DNA of 64,000 nucleotides, from NCBI GenBank assembly GCA_963678705.1, contig OY783219.1, positions 1,364,001-1,428,000 on the forward strand. Direction: 5' to 3'. Positions 56,060 through 64,000 of this stretch are shown piece after piece. Below the pieces are notes generated by a model. It made no database searches. It had not been told where the DNA came from and worked only from the letters and a program-made list of their open reading frames with translations. This DNA is from Panorpa germanica (taxonomy: Eukaryota; Arthropoda; Insecta; Mecoptera; Panorpidae). The translations under genes and the position numbers were made by a program. Numbering within the stretch: the stretch's first letter is position 1; the number at the start of each line of letters is the position of its first letter.

Positions 56060-57542
56060 GATACCTACAAGTTCATCCACTTGGTTCTAGCAGAATATTT
56101 GCACCACAAGAACACAACTATTGAATGCGTTAAACTTAAAGAGGCTGTGCTAAACATGAAACAATCGAAGAAACTTGCACAACAATTAGCACAGATAGAT
56201 TTGAATTCTTGGAAGGATAATGCTTCTAAGAATGAAGTAATCAGCATGTCCAGTCTGGATGAAAACAGGAAGAGAAACAGATTCCAAGATGTTATTCCAG
56301 GTTCTATGATATGTTGTAATGCATGATTATTCAGCAATAAATTAAATCAACTTTTAAATTTCTTTGCAGATGAAAGAGGCCGTGTTCATCTTACAGTGAC
56401 ATCACATTACAACTGCATAGGACGATTCTCCAACTGCATTGATGATGGAAGTAGCTACATCAACGCAGTGCACTGTGATGGCTACAACATGCAGAACCGG
56501 TACATCATCGCACAACTACCGCTGGCAGACACATTGGAACAATTTTGGAGAATGATTTCTGAATACGAAGTCAATACTGTTGTATCACTAAATGAAATAT
56601 CTGCGCATGATCAGGTAAAATAACTATTCTTTTATCCTGCAAATTTCATTTGCTTAAGCAGATCAGAAAATTATGAAATTATGACATTGTCGCAATTATT
56701 ATAAACTTCATTACCACAATAGATATTCATTCTAATATATCTTCACGTAACTAGATACTTAACTAATATCTAATATATGTATTACAGTCAACATGTCAAT
56801 TTTGGCCTACCTCTGAAATTAACACAATGAATCCATTTCCTTATATAACTCTGGATCACCACTCTGACACGGACATCGAATTCTGTAGCACTACTGTTCT
56901 AAAACTAACTGATAATGGGAAAGTCAGTATTAAAAAAATAATTCACAAGCCTTGGCATGTATTGATTCTCGTCTATAAAAAGAGAAAACTTTTTTTTTGT
57001 ATTTATCCAACAGAGTGAGGACGATTCCAGCAGATACATTAGTGTCGTTCAGCTCAAAGGATGGCTCCCTGGTAAATTACTTCCAACAGTTTTCACAAAT
57101 CTCGTTGAAACGTTGCTGCATCTAATTGATCAAGTAGAGAAAGTGAAAGCCGGATCTGCACCCATCGTTGTAACGTGCCAGTAAGTACAAAGAGAGTTCC
57201 AAGTTGATATTTCACGTGCTCTAAATTATCTTGTAATTTACATATCTTTCAGTGATGGAGCTACAGGGTGTGGTTTGTTTGTAGCCCTGTCTTACGTAAT
57301 CGAAAAAATGAAGTTAGAACAGTTGTGTGACGTGTTTGAGGCAGTCCAAGTTGTCCGGAAAAACAGAGCTCAATTTATTACGAAATTGGTAAAATATACG
57401 AGAAAATATAATTAAATGAAATGACTGACCTGACAATGCAGTTAATCTGTAACTTCTTCGGTTGTAGGTTCAGTTTGAGTTTCTGTACGACGCAGCTGTG
57501 AAGTACCTCGAATGTTTTGAGATGTACAGCAACTTCAAGTAA
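56060..57542 (+). CDS. receptor gene exons 24-29 (PTP domain 2)
   Basis: Exon 24 (56060-56300) links the domains (DTYKFIHLVLAEYLHHKNTT). Exon 25 (56370-56614) gives CIDDGSSYINAVHCDGYNMQ and DTLEQFWRMISEYEVNTVV. Exon 26 (56788-56922) gives STCQFWPTSEINTMNPFPYI. Exon 27 (57014-57180) gives YISVVQLKGWLPGKLLPT. Exon 28 (57253-57388) completes the P-loop TCHDGATGCGLFVALSYVIE. Exon 29 (57468-57542) ends ECFEMYSNFK, then TAA. The Arg of HCX5R is Gly and the WPD motif is lost, as expected for an inactive D2. No lesion was seen here. Confidence 0.85.
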
Positions 57543-57650
57543 TGGCGCAAGTCGACTACTAACCTGCTTCTGCACGGACTTCTGACCAATTCGTCTCTTT
57601 TTCAGTTATATATGTTTTCAATGCTTCTACTTTTATTTCACATTCTTGTA

Positions 57651-57656
57651 AATAAA
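57651..57656 (+). terminator. polyadenylation signal of receptor gene
   Basis: AATAAA 109 bases after the TAA stop at 57540-57542, the first downstream. Confidence 0.65.
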
Positions 57657-57659
57657 ATT

Positions 57660-58459
57660 GTTTCGTTTAAAAGTCCACTTTTGTATCTCTAATTGTTTCC
57701 CAATTCCCAAAGGTCAAGAAAATACTTGAAGAGTAGCACCTGACCAACGGCAAGGTTTCAAACAACAATTTGAATACGATACTGCACGCCTTAAGTACCC
57801 ATTTTACTGTTTTGGATAATAAGAACTAATATTATTCAACGTAATATACAGTTAAAACATCTTAATATGAAAAAGTTTGGGTGTCGTTGTAGATTAATCC
57901 GATGAGCTAAGGACCTTGTAACACTTTGGGGTGATAATGTGCCAAATTTTAAATAATTAGATAAATGACTTTGACATGATGTCTTCTTCAACATACGTAG
58001 TATAATAGCACTTCAAGAAAAGTATTGTGTAGCGGCCCTTAGACTCTTAACACACTACGATTAAAGTAGCGGAAATTTAAATCGCGTTGTTTTGTAACAC
58101 ATGGAATCATATTTTTATAATTGTTGTTGATTTTTAGTCTGTCTACATACATGTTGGCTGCCACCAACCGATTGACAACAACACCTCTATCAGATGCGCT
58201 GGTATTAAGCTAAAACCCAAACTGTCATAAAAAAGAAATGTTTTAAGCTAATTGGCTCAAAAAAAAAAAAATTCCAGACTTAACAGGTTTTAAGCTATAA
58301 GCCAAACAGCTCAAAACTTTCAGCACACGCTCCGCGTCCTTTATTACTCTCTAATGATACTAAATCTAATCTAATGATATTAAATAAATTTTATGTCATT
58401 TTTGGAATGTTAGGCATTTAAAAATATGTCCCCAAAACGATTTTTCAAAATTTGAATTA
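57660..58459. other. intergenic, nothing assigned
   Basis: AT-rich sequence after the receptor gene. No supported frame or repeat boundary. Confidence 0.4.
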
Positions 58460-58800
58460 TTTATGGAGTTATAGTTATTTTTGTATCGCGGCAACTAACT
58501 TACTCAAAACAAAAAAGTTTACGAAAAACGCGTTTTTCTCGAAACTATTTTTTTCAACCCGGTTGACACGATATCTCAAGTACTAATGAACCGATTTACT
58601 TAAACTTTGGTATGAGCCTCCTTTATATATCCGTCTATAGCCGCTACCAGAATTAAGTCAAAATTTTGATTTCTACCATATTTTAAAAATTCCAAAAAGT
58701 CAAAAAGCAGTCGTCCCTTATGCGAGAAATTTTTTCCAACAGTCTCCAATTTTTTCTTTTCTGAGACGGGGGTTATAACGACATCCTTACTAATTCAAAA
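58460..58800. repeat. dispersed repeat, second copy
   Basis: Shares TCTCGAAACTATTTTTTTCA and ACACGATATCTCAAG with 11250-11290. Class unknown. Confidence 0.45.
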
Positions 58801-59159
58801 TCCGTTTGTTTTGTTTTGTTTCAAATGACTGGACAACGATGGAGAAACAAATAGAAGACCGAAAAGGGTTAAACCTTTTGCGTAAGTTTAATTAATTAAT
58901 TAAATGTAATAAAATGTAATCGTGCAAAACGTAAAACATATTTATGTCAAATATTTCATACCATACAATAAAGTATGCTAAAGAGCAAAACCTATAATGT
59001 TTATATTATATTAACGTTAAATTGCTTATTGGTCTAATAAAAAAATATCACGACATTATATTGAAACATTATGGGTCGACGCATCAGCTGCTATAGCATT
59101 GACAGTCTCTTTTGCACTTCTTTTGTTTAACTGATATGGTAAAAGTATACAAATGGTAG

Positions 59160-59350
59160 TAGGTAGTAAGGAAGCATTGACGTCGTGAACTTGGTAAATG
59201 ATTATTTAAATCGATAATAACTTCTATAATATTACAACTTGAATAAAAATAATTGGACATTTAAGTTTTTAGTGCTAAGGTTTTGATAGCCAACTTTATC
59301 AATATGAAGCCCAGTTTTATATTAATTCAGTCACGTTTCACAACCTAATT
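59160..59350. repeat. dispersed repeat related to 19390-19560
   Basis: GGAAGCATTGACGTCGTGAA, TGAATAAAAATAATT and CAGTTTTATATTAATT.A match 19390-19560 in order. Confidence 0.45.
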
Positions 59351-59613
59351 ACTTTTGGTTAATCTGCCCTTAACGCTATTTTTTGTGCCAGTTCAGGCGC
59401 TCTCTGTCACAGTTATCTCGCTCACACAACCACTATTTACAATTTAACGCACTCTTTTTTTAATATTTCTTTTTATTGCATCAACTTTTAAAAGTTATTA
59501 ATACTTAAAAAGCATATATGCATTTATAAACATTTGTAATACATAATTCATCTTACTATTATAATGTTCGTAATGTTCCAATTTAACATGGAAAACTCAT
59601 AAGAACTCATAGA

Positions 59614-59617
<4 letters not shown>

Positions 59618-59693
<76 letters not shown>
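59618..59693. repeat. (AT)n microsatellite
   Basis: Nearly pure AT run of about 75 bases directly before the Helitron-like array. Confidence 0.9.
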
Positions 59694-59704
<11 letters not shown>

Positions 59705-59959
59705 TTCCGGTAACAAAATCTATATGGTATCTTCTAAACGGCGCCTACAAAGTTTTTTAAATTTTGATATTATGTTAAGGACGAATTTCTAAGACTTTCT
59801 ACGTCCCTGAATTTCCCTGGAAAAAATTATTCTGGAAAAACTGGAAAATTTTAAAAAATACTTCTGCAAATATCTGACGAACTAGAAAAGATAGGAAACT
59901 GAAATTTGGTATGTGTATTGAGACCATAATTGTGCACATTTGACAATAGTTGGACATTT

Positions 59960-60310
59960 AAAATTTGAGTTCAGTAGCGGCGCGAATTTCCGGGGGCAAT
60001 GTTAGAATAGAGTTAGGACGTTCAAATTTAATAAGTAGGCTCGCTCTAGAGTGTCATTAATGAAAAAAAATAAACAGCCCTAAATTTCCAGTGGCGGCGG
60101 GAGTTGAGACAGAAAAGGCCAGAAATATTGAAAAAGTAGTAATAAAACTTAGGGTATGTATTGAGAAACTAATTGCGCATGTTTGCCAATAATTGGATTA
60201 TTAAATTTTAATTCAGTAGCGGCGTGATTTTTTAGAAGCAATGTCGCAACAGAGCTAGAACGTTGATATTTGGAATGTGGGCCCTATTTAGAGTGTCATT
60301 AAAGACAAAC
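59960..60310 (+). repeat. ~235-bp degenerate tandem repeat
   Basis: CAGTAGCGGCG.GA, GCAATGT, AGAGCTAGAACGTT/AGAGTTAGGACGTT and TAGAGTGTCATTAA occur near 59970-60060 and 60205-60305. Confidence 0.55.
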
Positions 60311-61539
60311 TATACAAAACTGCAACTTTCCAGAGGCGGCGGGCGCTGGGTGCCAAAAACCAGAAATATGAAATATATAGAGATGAAAGGCTATAGTTTA
60401 GAATATATGTTCTTAGATACAAATAAAATAGATCCCTGTGCTAAAATTTGACAAACTTGTTCAGTAGCGCAGGTATGTGGGGGTACTAATGCTAAAATAT
60501 AAATACAAAGCTGAAATTTAGTACGCTGATATAGATTGACATATTAATAACGAAAATATAAAAAAACTACATTTTCTTAAGTGTAACACAAGAGTGGGGA
60601 GTGATAAACCGAGTATAAGAACAAAATAGAAGACCAACGATGATATTTTGCATGTAGAATATTAAATAGAAGCACAATAGTTCTCTATAAGTTAGATAGT
60701 TAAATTACATTCAATAGTAGAATTGAATTGATTTTTGGTGCGTTTGTTGTGCTGTGAAATCGAACAGGAGTGAGAGTTATAGGGGGGAAATAGTTAACAG
60801 GAAAATAAAAAAATAGAAACTACGCATGTGGATATTTTCGAAAAATAAATTTAACCTTAGTAGTGGCGTTAAATTGGGGAAGTGGGGGCGGAAAAGGCTT
60901 TGGTAGAGAGAATTGTTACGAGCAAAATAGATTGTTATGCCTAAAATTTGACAATTTTATTTCAGGAGCGGGGATTATGGGGAGACTAATATTATATCGT
61001 AAATATAAATACGAAAATTAGAACGTAAGATTACAGTGCAGTTTTAATTATGTAAATGAATTGCTGTAATATTGAATTGGTAGTGCCTGATTGGAGGAGA
61101 GGGTGGCGCCGAAGTTCAGGACACCAAGTAACGGTGATGTTAGAAGAAGTAGCGATAGATTATAATGGCTCTGGGAGGTAACCGTGTTGTAGAATATGTG
61201 CTTTGGTGCTGGAAATGTGGGCGGCGGTTCAGGGGATTAAATTGAAAGTACAATAACGGGAAGGATAAGAGCTAGAGATGAGATTATTAGGAGCGAATCG
61301 CTAGGCTTTCTTTAAAACATAAATGAATTGATGTAATTAGTAGGTTTACATTGAAATGAGTGAAAATTAATTTTATCAAGCATTTATCTTATCGAATAAT
61401 TATTAAAAAATAATGTACTTCTAAGGATGAAATTTAGTATGTAGGTTGCCAGTAAAGTATTAATTTTGAAAACTAATTGTTAAGAGATTAGTACGCAGGG
61501 GGTGAAAGCGCAAGATTATTTAATAATTGCGGTAAAACG

Positions 61540-61990
61540 GGGGCGATAAGAAAGTGCCGTAATGAGCGATGATGCTCAGGTGGGCTGTGGTGTTGCAAGT
61601 GGGCGCATTTTGGCAGAGGTGCAGAGGAATACAATTGAAAGTGCGAGAACGATACAGAACATGGAGCCAAGAAGTGATGATTGGTGTTTAGGGGCGAGTG
61701 GACATTGTTCAATACTGTGATTCATTAGGATAAATGATAATTATATGCAGGGAGGAGGAAGCGAAGGATTATTTAATTATAGCGCTAAAGCGGCGGAGCT
61801 GTGAAAGTACTCTAAGGACCGACGATGCTCAAGGAAGAAGCGATACAGAGTGCTGAAGGAAGGAGGCGATCCATGGCGGAAGTATATAGAAATCAAATTA
61901 AATGTTCGGAAACGTAACAGAGCATGGAGCCAAGAGGTAATGATTGGGGCTTATGGGCGGGGGCACTGGAGACTGGTCAATACAGTGATT
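61540..61990 (+). repeat. ~255-bp GC-richer tandem repeat
   Basis: GATGATGCTCAGG/GACGATGCTCAAGG (61568, 61821), ACAGAACATGGAGCCAAGA/ACAGAGCATGGAGCCAAGA (61655, 61918) and ATTGGTGTTTAGGGGCG/ATTGGGGCTTATGGGCG show two tandem units. They are purine-biased and non-coding. Confidence 0.6.
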
Positions 61991-62138
61991 TATTACTGTA
62001 AATGAAAGAATTATAACAAAATAAGAAAACATAAATTTAAAAGATGATATATTTTATCGAAAATTCAATTTAGCAAATAACTTTTTTTTATTTACAAATA
62101 TTAAATACACGTCGCTTTGCGACGGGGCGAAGCGCTAG

Positions 62139-62919
62139 TCCTATATTATAATGTCCCAGGTGTATATTTATATTCTTATGATCTTATATTCTTATATGTT
62201 TGGTTCAAATTTTGTATGGCATCTCGAAAACGGCTCCAGGGAAGTTTTTGAAAATTGCCTATTTCGTAGAGAAAAAAATTCTAAGACTTTTGGCGTCCCC
62301 GGATTTTTCCCTGAATTTTCTGGAAACCCGTAATTTTGGAAAAACTGGAAAAAAAGTGAGCCCTTTTTTGCTGTATTACCTTTAATTCGTAAAAGATAGA
62401 AAGTTGAAATTTTGCATGTGTATTAAGGTATTCTATGCTGACATTTCTCAAAAATTAGAAATTCAAAAATTGAAAAAGGGGGGCCTGAAGAAATTCGGGG
62501 GACCGGTATGGAACTTTGGAGAAAGTTCATATTCTGGATTCTAGAATAATTAAGTATATTATTAATAAAAAAAAATTCAAAATTTCAAAATTTTATTTGG
62601 GGGCACAGGGGGCAGTATTTGCCCAGAGTAAAAATTGTGCTAGAAAGTTGAAATTTTGTATATAGGCTAACCTTGGTAACTTATTTACGAATCAAAAAAA
62701 AGTTGGTCAAATAATGCATAAATTGAAAATATTTTTTATTTTGATAAAAAAAATATATTTTTTTAGTCAATTTATATGTGTCAATGTATTGCGCGCGAGT
62801 TTATTTATTATTTCAATTTAAAAATAGAATTAAATATGAAATGTAATTACGAATTATTTTATTGGATTCAAATCATACACGACAAAAGGACGTCGCATTG
62901 CGACGGGGGTAATCTCTAG
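62139..62919 (+). mobile_element. Helitron-like unit 2
   Basis: It starts TCCTATATTATAATGTCCCA directly after the CTAG of unit 1 and ends with hairpin ACGTCGCATTGCGACGGGGG, then CTCTAG at 62919. It is 781 bp with no gene. A TC start, hairpin and CTAG end, and no terminal inverted repeats, fit Helitrons. Confidence 0.7.
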
Positions 62920-63682
62920 GGATCTTATATTCTTATACGTTTGGTAGTAAATTTTGTATGGCAGCGCGAAAATGGCTACGTCAATGTTTTTGAAAATTGT
63001 CTATTTCGTAGAGAAAAAAATTCTAAGACTTTTGGCGTCTCCGGATTTTCCCCTGATTTTCCTGGAAACCCGTAATTTTGAAAAACTGGAAAAAAAGTGA
63101 GCCTTTTTTGCTGTATTACTTTTAATTCGTAAAAGTTAAAAAAGTTGAAATTTTGCATGTGTATTAAGATATTCAATGCTGACATTTCTCAAAAATTAGA
63201 AATTCAAAAATTGAAAAAGGGGAGGTTGAAGAAATTCGGGGGCCCGGTATGGAACTTTATAGAAAGTTCATATTCTGGATTCTAGAATAATTAAGTATAT
63301 TATTAATAAAAAAAATTCAAAATTTCAAAATTTTATTTGGCGGCACGGGGGACTTTATTTTCCGAGTGTAAAAATTGTGCTAGAAAGTTGAAATTTTGTA
63401 TATAGGCTAACCTTGGTAACTTATTTACTAATCGAAAAAACAAATCCCAAATTTTGAAAAAAAGTTGGTCAAATAACGCATAAATTGAAAATATTTATTA
63501 TTTTGATATAAAAAATATATTTTTTCAGTCAGTTTGTATGAAAAATTAATTGTTATTATATGTAAAATTAATATAGAACGAGTTTATTTATTATTTTAAT
63601 TTAAAAATGGAATTAAATTTTAGCATGAAATTCAAGTCACTCACAAAATACAGACGTCGCTTGCGACGGGGGTAAAAGCTAG
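62920..63682 (+). mobile_element. Helitron-like unit 3, 5'-truncated
   Basis: It begins GATCTTATATTCTTATACGT, which matches 62180 inside unit 2, so about 40 bases of the 5' end are lacking. It ends GACGTCGCTTGCGACGGGGG, then AAGCTAG at 63682, followed by T. It is close to unit 2 throughout. Confidence 0.7.
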
Positions 63683-64000
63683 TAATTTATAATTTACAAC
63701 TTATAAACATACTAAAAATTAAGAGATTAAATTGGTTTTATTTATAAACTCAATAAGGTTTTTCAGACTTTCTCTGCTTTTATATATCAGCCTATACTCC
63801 TGAGGCATATTACATTATTGTCTGAGCGACGAGTATGAGTCTACAATTCTACATATTACTACTTCCAGCCTTCTATTTATTCCGTCCGGTAATTCTTGAT
63901 TCCTGACGAACAAATTGATGGGTTCACTTCCCTTAAATTGTTATCACTTTCTTCACTCCATTCTTTTTGCCATGAAAAATTTATTATATTTTTTATTTTA
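63683..64000. other. nothing assigned
   Basis: AT-rich end of the window with no recognised element. Confidence 0.4.

Larger units (their letters stand above)
28324..57542 (+). pseudogene. receptor-type tyrosine pseudophosphatase gene, two lesions
   Basis: I assembled 29 exons from GT-AG sites and matching phases: 28324-28343, 31575-31753, 31831-31983, 32382-32428, 32449-32649, 32719-32920, 36104-36285, 36358-36526, 38438-38551, 38637-38783, 39934-40260, 45765-45823, 52007-52079, 52339-52559, 52801-53000, 53228-53384, 53452-53706, 53867-54137, 54207-54311, 54741-54884, 55301-55447, 55661-55788, 55852-55987, 56060-56300, 56370-56614, 56788-56922, 57014-57180, 57253-57388 and 57468-57542. They total 4,636 nt, one more than a multiple of three. 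The product would be a type I membrane protein of ~1,544 residues with two PTP folds whose signature loops lack the catalytic Arg. The frame breaks once in exon 17, and exon 22 has TAA 673-675 of 55661-based numbering (55673-55675). Everything else is open, so decay is recent, allelic, or an assembly error. The Drosophila relative is not certain; Ptp36E is a candidate only. Confidence 0.8.
59710..62138 (+). mobile_element. Helitron-like unit 1 (non-autonomous)
   Basis: Near 59720-59860 it resembles the 5' part of unit 2 (ATGG.ATCT..AAACGG, then TTCTAAGACTTT..ACGTCCC). It ends GTCGCTTTGCGAC hairpin, then GGGGCGAAGCGCTAG at 62138, the Helitron 3' pattern of a short hairpin followed by CTAG. Unit 2 starts on the very next base. 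The interior holds GC-richer tandem repeats. No Rep/helicase gene is present. The 5' end is unclear. Confidence 0.6.

Noticed and set aside
1-64000. CRISPR array, prophage, operon or bacterial contig
   Set aside because: Spliced genes, LINEs, Helitron-like and LTR elements identify animal nuclear DNA; no regular spaced repeat array of CRISPR type was seen.

Overview
The window is AT-rich, intron-rich, transposon-dense animal DNA, almost certainly insect. The evidence is two multi-exon host genes with GT-AG introns, an insect-type DUF2236 protein, and relics of Jockey/I-type LINEs, mariner, PIF/Harbinger, Gypsy and Helitron-like elements. I cannot name the order or species. No tRNA, rRNA, operon or CRISPR array was seen.

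Host genes, both on the + strand. (1) 11004-19010 is a five-exon gene for a DUF2236 (mpaB/rubber-oxygenase-like) protein of 356 residues; its splice phases close exactly and it looks intact. (2) 28324-57542 is a 29-exon gene for a receptor tyrosine-phosphatase-like protein: signal peptide, lectin/MAM/EGF-like and fibronectin-III-like ectodomain, one transmembrane helix and two tandem PTP folds. Both PTP loops have lost the catalytic Arg, so the family is a pseudophosphatase. This copy also has a one-base surplus just before the transmembrane helix and an in-frame TAA in PTP domain 1, so the allele or assembly is broken.

Layout. 1-9000: a Gypsy-like LTR element (357-5480, TSD CTAT) that split an old LINE, then a decayed minus-strand Gypsy relic. 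9000-19010: LINE tail, hairpin, and the DUF2236 gene, whose second intron holds MITEs. 19010-28000: mariner and three LINE relics. 28000-57700: the receptor gene; its introns hold a Harbinger element with TSD TTA, several copies of a CCCAGTAAACA MITE, a long-TIR element encoding a Cys-rich CXC-type protein, a purine-rich minus-strand LINE, a very young gag-only LTR retrotransposon with 700-bp LTRs that look identical, and a Tc1/mariner-superfamily relic. 57700-64000: intergenic repeats, an AT microsatellite and three Helitron-like units head to tail.

The two host genes are neighbours in the same orientation but show no evident functional link. The most notable observations are the doubly broken pseudophosphatase gene, the CXC-protein element with long TIRs, the LTR element with a hairpin 5' LTR and an open but gutted polyprotein, and the tandem Helitron-like array.
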